This document shows positions 36,477 through 45,749 of a stretch of DNA of 64,000 nt, piece by piece. The notes under the pieces were generated by a model. The model searched no databases. It saw only the letters and a list, made by a program, of their open reading frames with translations, and had not been told where the DNA came from. How positions within the stretch are numbered: position 1 is the first letter of the stretch; every line of letters begins with the position of its first letter. This stretch comes from Azospirillum lipoferum 4B (GTDB lineage Bacteria > Pseudomonadota > Alphaproteobacteria > Azospirillales > Azospirillaceae): contig NC_016586.1 in the NCBI RefSeq assembly GCF_000283655.1, positions 683,501 to 747,500 on the forward strand. The letters run 5' to 3'. A program made the translations under genes and the position numbers.

Positions 36477-37856
36477 CTATTGCGCGGCCTTCTGGGGATT
36501 GAATGCGGGGTTCCCGGCCAGCCAGCTTTCCAGGAACCGGGTGTGCGCCCTGCCCGCCCGGACATCCGGGTCGGCGGCCAGCGCCTTGTGCAGCGGGACG
36601 GTGGTCTTCAGCCCGGTGACGGTGAAGCCCTCCAGCGCCGCCGCCATGCGGTCGATGGCTTCGTCCCGCGTCGCGCCATGCACGATCAGCTTGCCGAGCA
36701 GGGAATCGTAGAAGGGCGGAACCGTATAGCCCTCATAGATCATGCCGTCGAAACGGACCTCCGGACCGGCCGGCACCGACAGGCGTTCGACCGTGCCGGG
36801 GCTGGGCAGGAAGCCGGCGGCCGGATCCTCGGCATTGATGCGCACCTCGATGGCGTGGCCGGTCCGCGTCACCTGATCCTGGGTCACCGGCAGCGGCTCG
36901 CCTCCGGCGATGCGGATCATCGCTGCCACCAGATCGATGCCGGTGATCATCTCGGTCACCGGATGCTCGACCTGGATGCGGGTGTTCATCTCGATGAAGT
37001 AGAAGGCGCCGGTCGGCTCGTCATAGAGATATTCCAGCGTGCCGGCGCCGCGGTAGCCGACGCTTTCGGCCAGCGCCACCGCCGAGGCGCACAGCCGCGC
37101 GCGGGTGGCCTCGTCCAGGCAGGCGGCGGGCGCCTCCTCCCAGACCTTCTGCCGGCGGCGCTGCAGCGAGCATTCGCGCTCGAAGCAATGGATGGAGCGG
37201 GTGCCGTCGCCGAGGATCTGCACCTCGATGTGGCGGGCATTGCCGATCACCCGCTCCAGATAGAGTCCACCGTCGCCGAAGGCGGCCTGGGCCTCCGACT
37301 GGGCCTGCGGGGCGAGGCGGCGCAGCTCGTCGGGAGTCTCGGCGATGCGGATGCCGCGCCCGCCGCCGCCCGCCGCTGCCTTGATCATCACCGGATAGCC
37401 GATGGCCTCGGCGGCGGCGAGCGCTGCGTCCACATCGGCGACGCGGCCCTGCGATCCGGGGACCACCGGCACCCCAGCGGCGATGGCGGCCTCGCGGGCG
37501 GCGGCCTTGTCGCCCATGCGGCGGATGGTGTCGGCCTTCGGACCGACGAAGACCATGCCGAAGCTCTCCACCATCTCGGCGAATTCGGCATTCTCCGACA
37601 GGAAGCCGTAGCCGGGATGGACGGCATCGCAGCCGGCCTTCCGCGCCGCCGCCACCAGCCCCGCCGCATCGAGATAGGAATGCCGGGCCGCCGGACGGCC
37701 GACGCAGACCGCCTCGTCGGCCAGCTTGACCGCCAGCATGTCGCGGTCGGCTTCGGAATAGGCCTGGACGGTTTCGATGCCCAGGCTCCTGGCGGCGCGG
37801 ATGATCCGCACCGCGATCTCGCCGCGGTTGGCGACGAACAGGCGACGGATCGTCAT
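36477..37856 (-). CDS. accC: Biotin carboxylase subunit (AccC-type)
   Basis: This 459-residue ATP-grasp enzyme carboxylates biotin using ATP and bicarbonate. It starts RRLFVANRGEIAVRIIRAAR, has the glycine-rich ATP loop [11 protein letters not shown], substrate-site ERDCSL-like segment ERECSLQRRRQKVWEEAPA and the catalytic EMNTRIQVEHPVTEMITG. It lies between a biotin carrier gene and pxpB/pxpC, so it probably feeds that dedicated complex and not fatty-acid synthesis. The match to housekeeping AccC is close, so a shared role cannot be ruled out. Confidence 0.9.
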   Translation of the reverse strand: MTIRRLFVANRGEIAVRIIRAARSLGIETVQAYSEADRDMLAVKLADEAVCVGRPAARHSYLDAAGLVAAARKAGCDAVHPGYGFLSENAEFAEMVESFGMVFVGPKADTIRRMGDKAAAREAAIAAGVPVVPGSQGRVADVDAALAAAEAIGYPVMIKAAAGGGGRGIRIAETPDELRRLAPQAQSEAQAAFGDGGLYLERVIGNARHIEVQILGDGTRSIHCFERECSLQRRRQKVWEEAPAACLDEATRARLCASAVALAESVGYRGAGTLEYLYDEPTGAFYFIEMNTRIQVEHPVTEMITGIDLVAAMIRIAGGEPLPVTQDQVTRTGHAIEVRINAEDPAAGFLPSPGTVERLSVPAGPEVRFDGMIYEGYTVPPFYDSLLGKLIVHGATRDEAIDRMAAALEGFTVTGLKTTVPLHKALAADPDVRAGRAHTRFLESWLAGNPAFNPQKAAQ

Positions 37857-37861
37857 CGCCC

Positions 37862-38098
37862 TCAGCCTTCCAGCTCGACGAGGACGGCGCCGGCCATCAC
37901 CGGCTCCTCATCCTCCACCGCGAAGCTCAGGATGGTGCCGGCGACGTCGGCGCGGATCTCGTTGAAGCTCTTCATCACCTCGACGAGGCCGATGACGTCG
38001 CCCGGCTCGACCCGGTCGCCGACTTCCTTGAAGGGCGGCTGTCCGGGGGCGGGGCGCCGGTAGAAGGAGCCGGGAAGGGGGGAGCGGATTTCGGGCAT
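37862..38098 (-). CDS. accB: Short biotin carrier protein (AccB-type)
   Basis: The 78-residue protein is a single biotinyl domain. The biotinylated lysine is in VEVMKSFNEI, within the fold formed by SPLPGSFYRRPAPGQPPF at the start and PVMAGAVLVELEG at the end. It lacks the N-terminal part of fatty-acid AccB (about 150 residues), which suggests a dedicated carrier. It lies 5 bases upstream of accC on the same strand. Confidence 0.87.
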   Translation of the reverse strand: MPEIRSPLPGSFYRRPAPGQPPFKEVGDRVEPGDVIGLVEVMKSFNEIRADVAGTILSFAVEDEEPVMAGAVLVELEG

Positions 38099-38169
38099 CG
38101 AAACATTCCTTCTTCAACGAGCTGTCTGTGGCGGGCTGTCTGGAACGGGACTGAAGATACCGGAGGATG

Positions 38170-38943
38170 TCAGCGGGTCTGGGCGACCAGATCGGCGGCC
38201 GCGACGATGCGCAGTCCGTCCTTCAGCAGGGCGTCGCGCACGGCGGTTCCGATGGCGAGCGCGCCCGGCGTGTCGGAGTGGAAGCAGATCGAGTCGAAGG
38301 CGATGTCGATGTCGTCGCCCTCCACCGTCCGCACCTTGCCGTCGCAGCAGGCGCGGACGCATTTGTCGGCGACCTCCGCCGGGTCGAGCGGCCGCATCCG
38401 GCGGGCGAAGACGATGGAGCCGCTGCGGTCATAGTCGCGGTCCGCGTAGAACTCGCGGATGACCGGCAGGCCGGCCGCCTCGGCGACGGCGCAGGTCTTC
38501 GACACGTCCATGCAGAACAGCAGGGTGTCGGGGCTGGACTTCAGCAGCGCCTCGACCATCAGACGCGACAGCGTCTCGTCCTTCGCCGCCTCCATGTAAA
38601 GGGCGCCATGCGGCTTGACATGCTGCAGCCGGGTGCCGTGGCGGCGGGCGAATTCGCGCAGCGCGCCGACCTGATAGAGGATGTCGTTCACCAGCTCCTC
38701 GGGCTTGGCCTGGATGACGCGGCGGCCGAAGCCCTGCAGGTCGCGATACCCGGGGTGGGCGCCCAGGGCCACGCCGCGCTCAACCCCCAGCCGCACCACC
38801 CGATCCATCAGATTGGGATCGCCCGCATGGAAACCGGTGGCGACATTGGCCGAGCTGATGAGGTCCATCAGCGCATCGTCGGAGGCCTCGCCGAGCGTCC
38901 ACTGGCCGTACCCCTCGCCGAGGTCACAGTTGAGATCGACCAT
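38170..38943 (-). CDS. pxpA: 5-oxoprolinase subunit PxpA (LamB/YcsF family)
   Basis: The 257-residue protein is a LamB/YcsF-type TIM-barrel subunit: [14 protein letters not shown] at the start, [33 protein letters not shown] and VKPHGALYM. PxpA provides the hydrolytic site of the 5-oxoprolinase complex. The ATG at 38943 is chosen so the protein begins MVDLNCD as in the family; a longer in-frame start would run into the promoter. It is the first gene of the eight-gene operon and is divergent from a LysR gene. Confidence 0.9.
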   Translation of the reverse strand: MVDLNCDLGEGYGQWTLGEASDDALMDLISSANVATGFHAGDPNLMDRVVRLGVERGVALGAHPGYRDLQGFGRRVIQAKPEELVNDILYQVGALREFARRHGTRLQHVKPHGALYMEAAKDETLSRLMVEALLKSSPDTLLFCMDVSKTCAVAEAAGLPVIREFYADRDYDRSGSIVFARRMRPLDPAEVADKCVRACCDGKVRTVEGDDIDIAFDSICFHSDTPGALAIGTAVRDALLKDGLRIVAAADLVAQTR

Positions 38944-39232
38944 TGTACGAGCCAACGCCTTACTCCCTTGCTTGCTTACGGAACCGGGGGCTGTCGTGCC
39001 CCAGGGATGAATCCGTGGAATGGCTGCTTTGCCATATGAGCGTATGTTGTTCCCCAGCCTTTGCAATTTCTAATTTCCGAGATTGCTTTATCTGTTTTTC
39101 CGCTGCCAAAATCCGCCTGAAAATCAGGCAAGACGGTGGAACTCTGCCGTTCCTAAGGAAGCTTGGCCTGTACAGGAATTAGGCATATTCTGTTTTCTCG
39201 ATAATTGACCATGCGAAAATCCGGAGCTGGCC

Positions 39233-40144
39233 ATGCTGAATTTCCGACACGTGAAATATTTCATCGCCACCGCCAATCTGGGGCAGGTGTCGCGGGCGGC
39301 GCGGGAGCTGTCGATTTCCCAGTCGGCGATCACCTCCGCCATCAAGGAACTGGAGGCGGAGGTCGGCGGACGGCTGTTCGTCCGCACCGCCCAGGGCATG
39401 GAGCTGACCGACACCGGCCGCCGGTTCCTGGCCGCGAGCCATCGCATCATGGCGAGCGTGGAGGAGGCGCTGCATCCGGCGGATACCGCGGCGGAGGTGG
39501 CCGGCAGCCTGTCCATCGGTGCCAGCTATACGGTTCTCGGATATTTCCTGCCGCAGCATCTGGAGCGGCTGGAGCGGCGCTATCCCAACCTGCGCATCCA
39601 CATCCACGAGCTGACGCGCGAGATGATCGAGGACAACCTGATCACCGGCCGGCTCGACATGGCGGTGGTCCTGACCTCGAACATCAGCAATCCGGAGCTG
39701 ACGACCGAAACGCTGATCGGAAGCCAGCGGCGCCTGTGGGTGCCGGCCGGGCACCGGCTGCTCGAACTCGATTCCGTCGGGCTGCAGGATGTGGCCGAGC
39801 ATCCCTACATCATGCTGACCGTCGACGAGGCCGCCCACTGGACCACCCGCTACTGGAGCGCCTCGCCTTTCCGCCCCAATGTCCGGCTGCGCACCTCGTC
39901 GATCGAAGCCGTGCGCTCGACGGTCGCCAATGGCCAGGGCGTGACCATCCTGTCCGACATGGTCTACCGGCCATGGTCGCTGGAAGGCAAACGCATCGAG
40001 ACGATCATCATGCGTGAGCGGGTTCCGGCCATGGATGTCGGCCTGGCCTGGCGCCAGGGGGTCGAGCTGACGCCGGCCATGCGCCTGTTCCGCACCCATT
40101 TCAGCGAGGTCTACCAGACTCCGCAAAGCCGCATGCCGCGGTGA
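39233..40144 (+). CDS. LysR-family regulator, probable controller of the pxp operon
   Basis: This 303-residue regulator has the LysR winged helix (FRHVKYFIATANLGQVSRAA, then LSISQSAITSAIKELEAEVG) and a co-inducer domain beginning GSLSIGASYTVLGYFLPQHL. It is divergent from pxpA across 289 bases, the usual place for a LysR gene and its target. The shared gap should hold its operator; the AT-rich part just before the start (TTAGGCATATTCTG) is the likely site. Confidence 0.87.
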   Translation: MLNFRHVKYFIATANLGQVSRAARELSISQSAITSAIKELEAEVGGRLFVRTAQGMELTDTGRRFLAASHRIMASVEEALHPADTAAEVAGSLSIGASYTVLGYFLPQHLERLERRYPNLRIHIHELTREMIEDNLITGRLDMAVVLTSNISNPELTTETLIGSQRRLWVPAGHRLLELDSVGLQDVAEHPYIMLTVDEAAHWTTRYWSASPFRPNVRLRTSSIEAVRSTVANGQGVTILSDMVYRPWSLEGKRIETIIMRERVPAMDVGLAWRQGVELTPAMRLFRTHFSEVYQTPQSRMPR

Positions 40145-40308
40145 AGCGGCGTTGCTGCAGAAATCGGACTGCGGGCAAACCGCCACCGCAGTGGTGAGCG
40201 ACACTGCCGACACGTCTCCTACCCGGCGCGACCGTCACATCCAGATGATCGCCGAGTGTGGGCCTGGTCTGGCCAGCGCCGCCTGAGACCGGCTTTTCAA
40301 GCTTAAAC

Positions 40309-40322
40309 TTGACCGAGGTCAA
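40309..40322. promoter_or_regulatory. Perfect Crp/Fnr-type box upstream of ubiT
   Basis: TTGACCGAGGTCAA is a perfect TTGAC-N4-GTCAA palindrome centred about 70 bases before ubiT. The same form occurs before nosR. It implies induction at low oxygen by a FixK/Fnr- or NnrR-type factor. Confidence 0.72.
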
Positions 40323-40385
40323 TGACGGCGGGCGATTAGCGGATTTGATGGGCGGCGGAATGACCGATAAGGAGGGACTCCGCCC

Positions 40386-41081
40386 ATGCGTGAGCCCATG
40401 CGTGAGCCCGTTGCCGCACCGACCGCGATCGATGACGACCGGGCCCGACGTTTCGAAGCCAGCCTGAGCCGTGTGGGGCTCGGGCTCGTCCCGCGGTTGG
40501 GGGAGAGGGTCAGCGATGCGCTGCTGGCCCGCCTTCTCCGCGTGCTGGCGGAGCGCCACCCGCGCGCCTTCGAGGCACTGCGCGAGATGCAGGACGCCCG
40601 CGTGCTGATCGAGCCGGTGGATGCGCCGGTCGCTCTGCTGATGCGCGTCGGGCCGGAGCTGTCCCTGCATGCCCTGCCCCGCGGGGCGGATGGAACCGGT
40701 GCGGTTGCGGCCGATGCCGTCATCCGCGGTCCCTATGCCCGGCTGCTCGACCTGCTGGAGGGGCGGATCGACGGCGATGCGCTGTTCTTCCGGCGCGAAC
40801 TGGCCATCTCCGGCGACACCGCCCTGATCCTGGCATTGCGCAACACGCTGGACGGCGAGGACGAGATGGATCTGATGGCCGACGCCGCCTCCATCGCCGG
40901 GCCGCTGGCCCGCGCCCTGCCGGTGCTGCGCCGGAATGCCGGGCCGGTGCTGGACCGCGTCGAAGCGGCGCGCCGGCTGCTGCCCCCGCCGCTGCGGCGC
41001 GGGATCGAGCGGATCGGCGCGCGGATCGAAGCCCGCCTGACCGGCACGGTTCCGGGGGCAACTCCGGGGGCTGGGGCGTAA
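40386..41081 (+). CDS. ubiT: UbiT, SCP2-type lipid-binding accessory factor
   Basis: UbiT is a membrane- or lipid-binding accessory protein needed for oxygen-independent ubiquinone synthesis together with UbiU and UbiV. This 231-residue protein has the SCP2-type domain (about 45-150) with ERHPRAFEALREM, DAPVALLMRVGPELSLHAL and GDALFFRRELAISGDTALIL. The flanks are arginine-rich. AAGGAGG lies 10 bases before the ATG; a second ATG 4 codons later is possible. ubiU starts 5 bases after it. Confidence 0.85.
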   Translation: MREPMREPVAAPTAIDDDRARRFEASLSRVGLGLVPRLGERVSDALLARLLRVLAERHPRAFEALREMQDARVLIEPVDAPVALLMRVGPELSLHALPRGADGTGAVAADAVIRGPYARLLDLLEGRIDGDALFFRRELAISGDTALILALRNTLDGEDEMDLMADAASIAGPLARALPVLRRNAGPVLDRVEAARRLLPPPLRRGIERIGARIEARLTGTVPGATPGAGA

Positions 41082-41086
41082 GAATC

Positions 41087-42073
41087 ATGGACAATTTCGA
41101 ACTGATCTGTCCGGCCGGCACCCCGGCCGCCCTGCGCGCCGCCGTCGATGCCGGGGCCGATGCCGTCTATCTCGGCTTCCGCGACGAAACCAACGCCCGC
41201 AATTTTCCGGGACTGAACTTCACCCGGCAGGATGTGGCCGACGCGGTGGATTATGCCCACGCCCGCAAGGTGGAGGTCTATGTCGCCATCAACACCTACC
41301 CGCAGGCCGGCAATCTCGGTCCCTGGCAGAAGGCGGTGGACGACGCGGCGCGGCTGAAGGTGGATGCGGTCATCCTGGCCGATCCGGGCCTGCTGGCCTA
41401 TGCCGCCAAGCGCCATCCCGACCTGCGCCTGCACCTGTCGGTCCAGGCCTCGGCTGCCAATGTGGAGGCGATCCGGCTGTATCGCGATGCCTTCGGCGTG
41501 CGCCGGGTCGTGCTGCCGCGCGTGCTGACGGTGCCGGAGATCGCCAAGCTCAACGCCGAGATCGACGTCGAGACCGAGGTTTTCGTCTTCGGCGGCCTCT
41601 GCCCGATGGCGGAGGGGCGCTGCTCGCTGTCCTCCTACGCCACCGGCCTGTCGCCGAACAAGCAGGGCGTCTGTTCCCCGGCCAGCCATGTCCGCTACGA
41701 GCAGCGCGGCGGGGCGCTGGCCTCCACGCTGGGCGGCTTCACCATCAATGTTTTCGGCGAGGGCGAGCAGGCCGGCTATCCGACGCTGTGCAAGGGCCGC
41801 TTCGTCGCCGGCGGCGCGCCGGCCTATCTGTTCGAGGAGCCGACCAGCCTGAATGCCATGGATCTGCTGGCCGAGTTGAAGGCGGCCGGCGTCCATGCGC
41901 TGAAGATCGAGGGGCGGCAGCGCGGCAAGGCCTATATCGGCGCCGTCGTCCGCGCCTATCGCGAGGCTCTGGACAGCTTCGCCGCCGGCCGGCCGGTGCC
42001 GCACATCGATCTGCAGGCGATGGTCGAGGGCGGAACCCAGACCACCGGCGCCTATACCCGCGCCTGGCGCTGA
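41087..42073 (+). CDS. ubiU: UbiU, iron-sulfur subunit for O2-independent ubiquinone hydroxylation
   Basis: UbiU and UbiV form a complex that hydroxylates ubiquinone precursors without O2. The 328-residue U32-family protein has a barrel starting ELICPAGTPAALRAAVDAGA and four cysteines that bind [4Fe-4S]: Cys172, Cys179, Cys196 and Cys235 (LCPMAEGRCS, KQGVCSP, PTLCKGRF), in the same pattern as E. coli UbiU. It acts in the cytoplasm. It lies between ubiT and ubiV. Confidence 0.92.
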   Translation: MDNFELICPAGTPAALRAAVDAGADAVYLGFRDETNARNFPGLNFTRQDVADAVDYAHARKVEVYVAINTYPQAGNLGPWQKAVDDAARLKVDAVILADPGLLAYAAKRHPDLRLHLSVQASAANVEAIRLYRDAFGVRRVVLPRVLTVPEIAKLNAEIDVETEVFVFGGLCPMAEGRCSLSSYATGLSPNKQGVCSPASHVRYEQRGGALASTLGGFTINVFGEGEQAGYPTLCKGRFVAGGAPAYLFEEPTSLNAMDLLAELKAAGVHALKIEGRQRGKAYIGAVVRAYREALDSFAAGRPVPHIDLQAMVEGGTQTTGAYTRAWR

Positions 42074-42102
42074 GCCCTTTGGGCGTTGAGGAGCTTTATC
42101 GA

Positions 42103-42999
42103 ATGACTGCGTCACTCACTTTGGGGCCGGTGCTGTTCAACTGGCCGGTCGACCGCTGGCGCGACTTCTACGCCCGCATCGCCGACGAGGCCCCGGTCGA
42201 CACGGTGGTCGTCGGCGAGATCGTCTGCTTCAAGCGGGCGCCCTTCTTCGCCGAGGCGATGGGCGAGGTGGTCGAGCGGCTGACCGCCGCCGGCAAGACG
42301 GTGTGGCTCGCCAGCCCGATCCTGGTCGGCAGCGAGCGCGAACGGTCGGCGATGCGCGATCTGGTGGCGGCGGATGCCGGGATTGTCGAGGCGAACGATA
42401 TGGGGGCGCTGGCCCTGCTGGCCGGGCGGCCGCATGCCGTCGGGCCGACGATCAACGTCTACAACGAGGCGACGCTGGCCTGGATGGCGGAGCGCGGGGC
42501 GGTGGCGGTGTCGCTGCCGGCCGAGCTGCCGGCGGCCACCGTGGCGGCGCTGGCGAAGGCCGGGCGGGAGCTGGGCGTCGCGGTGGAGGTGCAGGCCTGG
42601 GGCCGGGCGCCGCTCGCCATCTCGGCCCGCTGCTATCACGCGCGCGCCCACGGGCTGCACAAGGACGGCTGTCAGTTCGTCTGCGGCAACGATCCGGACG
42701 GCATGCCGGTGACGACGATGGACGGCCAGCCCTTCCTGACCGTCAACGGCACGCAGACGATGTCGCACGGCTGCCTGTGCCTGACGGCGGAACTGGCGGA
42801 GTTGGTGGCGATGGGTGTCACGCGCTTCCGCCTGTCGCCGCAGGCGATGGACATGGTGCGCGTCGCCGAGGCGTTCCGGGCGGTGCTCGATGGGCGGCGC
42901 GACGGGGCCGAGGTGGCGGCGGAACTGGGCGGGCTGATCGACGCGCCGCTGGTGAACGGCTTCTACCACGACACCGCGGGGGCGCTGCGGGTGGCGTGA
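42103..42999 (+). CDS. ubiV: UbiV, iron-sulfur subunit for O2-independent ubiquinone hydroxylation
   Basis: The 298-residue U32-family partner of UbiU has the expected cluster cysteines: Cys42 (VCFKRAPFF), Cys177 (SARCYHAR), Cys190 and Cys194 (GCQFVCGND). It starts with LGPVLFNWPVDRWRDFYARI. GAGGAG lies 10 bases before the ATG at 42103. The 29-base gap to ubiU and the box upstream of ubiT indicate one anaerobically induced ubiTUV operon. Confidence 0.92.
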   Translation: MTASLTLGPVLFNWPVDRWRDFYARIADEAPVDTVVVGEIVCFKRAPFFAEAMGEVVERLTAAGKTVWLASPILVGSERERSAMRDLVAADAGIVEANDMGALALLAGRPHAVGPTINVYNEATLAWMAERGAVAVSLPAELPAATVAALAKAGRELGVAVEVQAWGRAPLAISARCYHARAHGLHKDGCQFVCGNDPDGMPVTTMDGQPFLTVNGTQTMSHGCLCLTAELAELVAMGVTRFRLSPQAMDMVRVAEAFRAVLDGRRDGAEVAAELGGLIDAPLVNGFYHDTAGALRVA

Positions 43000-43010
43000 G
43001 GGGAGGTTAG

Positions 43011-43175
43011 ACCCCCACCTAACCTCCCCCGCTCTCAGCGGACCTACGGTCCGCCTGCCGCGTCAGCACAAAGCATAGCTTTGTGCGAGAGCTGGGCGGG
43101 GGAGGGACTGCCGCCGCTCTCCCGTACAAGCACCTGCTCCCTCCCCCGCCCAGCGGGGGAGGGTTGGGGTGGGGG
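43011..43175. repeat. 165-base multi-hairpin intergenic element
   Basis: Imperfect inverted ends (ACCCCCACCTAACCTCCCCC and a GGGGGAGGGTTGGGGTGGGGG-like end) enclose two perfect hairpins: CGGACC-TAC-GGTCCG and GCACAAAGC-ATA-GCTTTGTGC. The element fills the gap between the convergent ubiV and tatA genes. It looks like a non-coding mobile or REP-type repeat. No other copy lies in this window. Confidence 0.65.
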
Positions 43176-43214
43176 CATCGGAGCCGACGTTCAATTACGC
43201 GGCCCCCTCCCCCA

Positions 43215-43379
43215 TCACGCGATTGGCTTACGCTCCTCCTCGTCGTCCTTCAGGCCGGACTTGAAGCTCTTGATGCCTTTGGCGAAGTCGCCCATCACGC
43301 TCGGCAGCTTGCCGGCGCCGAACAGCAGCAGGACGACCAGCAGAACGACGGCCCAGTGGAACAGGCTGAAGCTTCCCAT
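43215..43379 (-). CDS. tatA: Small TatA/TatE-type translocase subunit
   Basis: The 54-residue protein has one N-terminal membrane helix ([20 protein letters not shown]), the conserved FGAGKLP hinge and an amphipathic helix [12 protein letters not shown], then an acidic tail. It is a Tat protein-export subunit. It closes the nos operon, as tatE does in Pseudomonas stutzeri, and would help export Tat-dependent NosZ and NosX. It is shorter than housekeeping TatA (about 70-90 residues). Confidence 0.87.
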   Translation of the reverse strand: MGSFSLFHWAVVLLVVLLLFGAGKLPSVMGDFAKGIKSFKSGLKDDEEERKPIA

Positions 43380-43396
43380 GACGATGATCCGATCTC

Positions 43397-44395
43397 TCAA
43401 GCAGGCAGCCGCAGGATGCGGCCGTCGGGGTGGGTGAAGCGGGCGGTGACGCCGGGATGGGCTGCCAGGATGGCCGGCACCCGATCCTCCGGCACCACCG
43501 AAAGCGCGGTCGACAGGGCATCGGCCGTCGTGGCGTCCGGTGCCTGTACCGTAACCGCCTGCCAATGGGCGGCGCAAGCACCGCTCGCGGGGTCGAACAG
43601 GTGGGTGAAGCGGCCGGCGGCGTCGAAGCGGGTGCCGTAGCCGCCGGTGGTCGCCAACGCGCCGTCGGCAAGCTCCAGCGTCGTAATCGTGCGGTCGGGG
43701 TCGGCCGGATCGGCCAGCCCAACGGTCCAGGGGCGGCCGGAGGGGTGATGGCCGAGTGCCCGCAACTCTCCCATGTCGACCAGCACATGCTCCATGCCCT
43801 CGGCCTTCAGCCGCTCCGTCACCCGGTCGGTGATGTAGCCCTGGGCGATGCCGTTCAGCGTCACCGCCATGCCCTTGGCACCGAAGGCGATGCGGTCGGG
43901 CTCCACGCGCAGCGCCCGGACATCGACCAGCGCGCGGGCGGCACGGACGGCGCCTGCCGGCGGGCCGGCGGGGTCGGCGCCGGGCCGGGTGAAGTGGCCG
44001 GCATAGAGCTGCCACAGCGGCTGCACCGTGGGGTCGAAGGCGCCGCCGGTGTTGCGGCCGAAGGCGGCGGCTTGGGCCAGAAGGCGGACGAGGTCGGTCG
44101 GCGGCGCCTCCAGCCGACCGTCGCGGTTCAGCCGGCAGAGCGCGGAGTCGGCGCGGTAGAGGCTGAAGACGCGTTCCAGGCGCGATACCTCCTCCAGGCT
44201 CAGCGCGATCAGGCGGTCGGCCTCGGCGGGATCGGGATGGGCGATGGTCAGGCTGGCGTCCGCACCCAGCGCCACGCCGCGCCAGACCCGGACGGGGACG
44301 CCCTCGGCACGCAGCAGCCGGTGGGGCAGCAGCGACAGGCCGGCGGCGGCTGCACCGATGGCGAGGACGCGGCGTCGGGTGAATGCTGCGGCCAT
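43397..44395 (-). CDS. nosX: NosX, ApbE-type flavin transferase
   Basis: NosX attaches FMN to NosR to support electron delivery to NosZ. The 332-residue protein has a Tat signal ([10 protein letters not shown], cleavage after about residue 30) and an ApbE domain with [32 protein letters not shown] and the flavin motif [16 protein letters not shown], with [14 protein letters not shown] near the end. Its ATG shares one base with the nosL stop. It is followed by tatA. Confidence 0.9.
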   Translation of the reverse strand: MAAAFTRRRVLAIGAAAAGLSLLPHRLLRAEGVPVRVWRGVALGADASLTIAHPDPAEADRLIALSLEEVSRLERVFSLYRADSALCRLNRDGRLEAPPTDLVRLLAQAAAFGRNTGGAFDPTVQPLWQLYAGHFTRPGADPAGPPAGAVRAARALVDVRALRVEPDRIAFGAKGMAVTLNGIAQGYITDRVTERLKAEGMEHVLVDMGELRALGHHPSGRPWTVGLADPADPDRTITTLELADGALATTGGYGTRFDAAGRFTHLFDPASGACAAHWQAVTVQAPDATTADALSTALSVVPEDRVPAILAAHPGVTARFTHPDGRILRLPA

Positions 44396-44925
44396 CAGTG
44401 GCCTCCCTCGGCGACGGGGCCGGCCGGCGGGGTGAGGATCTGGTCTTCATGCACCTCGGCGAAGCGCTGCACCGTGCCGCCATTGGCGGCGGCGAAGGCG
44501 CGGGCGGCGGATTCCTCGGCGAAGGGATAGGGCTCCGCATCGCCCATGCCGCCGCGCAGCCTGCTGCCCAGCACGTACCAGGCCTTGCGCGCCTCGACCC
44601 AGACGGTCAGGTCGGGGGCGGTGGGATCCTTGGCCTTGCCGACGTCGGTGACGTAGATCGCGCTGATCTCCTTCGGTTCCTCCGGCAGCATGGTGAAGGC
44701 GAAGGTGTCGCGCACCGATGACAGCCAGATCGGCCGCTGTTGCCCCTTCACCAGGATCTGGCCCTTGGGACCGGGATGGTCGGCGAGGCTCATGCCGCAG
44801 TAATGGCCGATGGCGTCGGCGGTCAGGGTCACGGGCGGCGGCGGGGCGACCCCCGCCCTCTCCTGCTTGCAGGCGGACAGCGACAGCAGCAGGGCGGCGG
44901 CGAGGAGGATGGGGATGGTGCGCAT
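44395..44925 (-). CDS. nosL: NosL, copper chaperone lipoprotein
   Basis: NosL is an outer-membrane-type lipoprotein that delivers copper to apo-NosZ. The 176-residue protein has a lipoprotein signal with lipobox LSAC (Cys19) and the NosL copper motif in [19 protein letters not shown] (Cys-Gly-Met). It starts at an ATG overlapping the nosY stop and ends overlapping nosX. Confidence 0.92.
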   Translation of the reverse strand: MRTIPILLAAALLLSLSACKQERAGVAPPPPVTLTADAIGHYCGMSLADHPGPKGQILVKGQQRPIWLSSVRDTFAFTMLPEEPKEISAIYVTDVGKAKDPTAPDLTVWVEARKAWYVLGSRLRGGMGDAEPYPFAEESAARAFAAANGGTVQRFAEVHEDQILTPPAGPVAEGGH

Positions 44926-45749
44926 CAGATCTGCTTCCTCGAAAAGAGGGCGGCGGCCAGCGCCAACGGGGCGGCGATCCAGCCGGCCATCACCGCCAGC
45001 AGCAGCGGAACCGACAGCTGGACATGGGCGGCGAGGCCGGCGGTGCCGGCGAAGGTGCTGACGCCCTTGAAGCCGGTCAGGTTGAACAGGCGGTAAGCGT
45101 CGGCCGGGTTGGCGAGCAGCAGCCAGTTCAGCGCCTCCACCCCGATGCCGCTGCCGCCGACCAGCAGGCCGAGCAGCGCCATGTCGTAGAGCAGGACGAA
45201 GCCGAGCCACACCGCCACCGCGATGCCGGCCGCCGTGCCGCGGTCGCGCACGATGGTGGAAGCGAGATAGCCGAGCGCGGTGAAGGCGGCGCCCAGCATC
45301 ACGCTGGAGCCGATCATCGCGGCGAAGGCGCGCCAGCTCTCGGCGCCGATTGCGGTGTTGCCCATCGCCATCGCCACGCCCGCGGCGCCGTAGCCGACGA
45401 CGGTGGCCAGCGCGATCACCGCGGCATGCCCCAGGAACTTGCCGAGCAGCAATTGCCAGCGGGCCACCGGGTAGGACAGCAGCAGGGTCATGGTGCCGCG
45501 GTCGATCTCCCCCACCACCGCGTCGAAGGACAGCAGCAGCGCGATCAGCGGCAGCAGGAAGATGGTCAGGCTGGACAGGCTGACGATGGTGACCTCCACC
45601 GGGCCGACGCCGACCGTGCCGGTGGGGGCGGAGCCCAGGAAGCTCAGCGTCAGGGCGAGGGCGGCCATCAGCAGGGTGGTGGCGACGACCCAGCGGTTTC
45701 GCGTCGCCTCGCGCAGTTCCTTGCCGGCGATGATCAGAAGCGTGTTCAT
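44925..45749 (-). CDS. nosY: NosY, ABC transporter permease
   Basis: NosY is the membrane part of the NosDFY complex, which drives a step in assembling the copper centres of NosZ. The 274-residue protein has about six membrane helices and matches the ABC-2 type, with IDRGTMTLLLSYPVARWQLLLG and RDRGTAAGIAVAVWLGF. It is coupled to nosF (ATGA overlap). Confidence 0.92.
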   Translation of the reverse strand: MNTLLIIAGKELREATRNRWVVATTLLMAALALTLSFLGSAPTGTVGVGPVEVTIVSLSSLTIFLLPLIALLLSFDAVVGEIDRGTMTLLLSYPVARWQLLLGKFLGHAAVIALATVVGYGAAGVAMAMGNTAIGAESWRAFAAMIGSSVMLGAAFTALGYLASTIVRDRGTAAGIAVAVWLGFVLLYDMALLGLLVGGSGIGVEALNWLLLANPADAYRLFNLTGFKGVSTFAGTAGLAAHVQLSVPLLLAVMAGWIAAPLALAAALFSRKQI

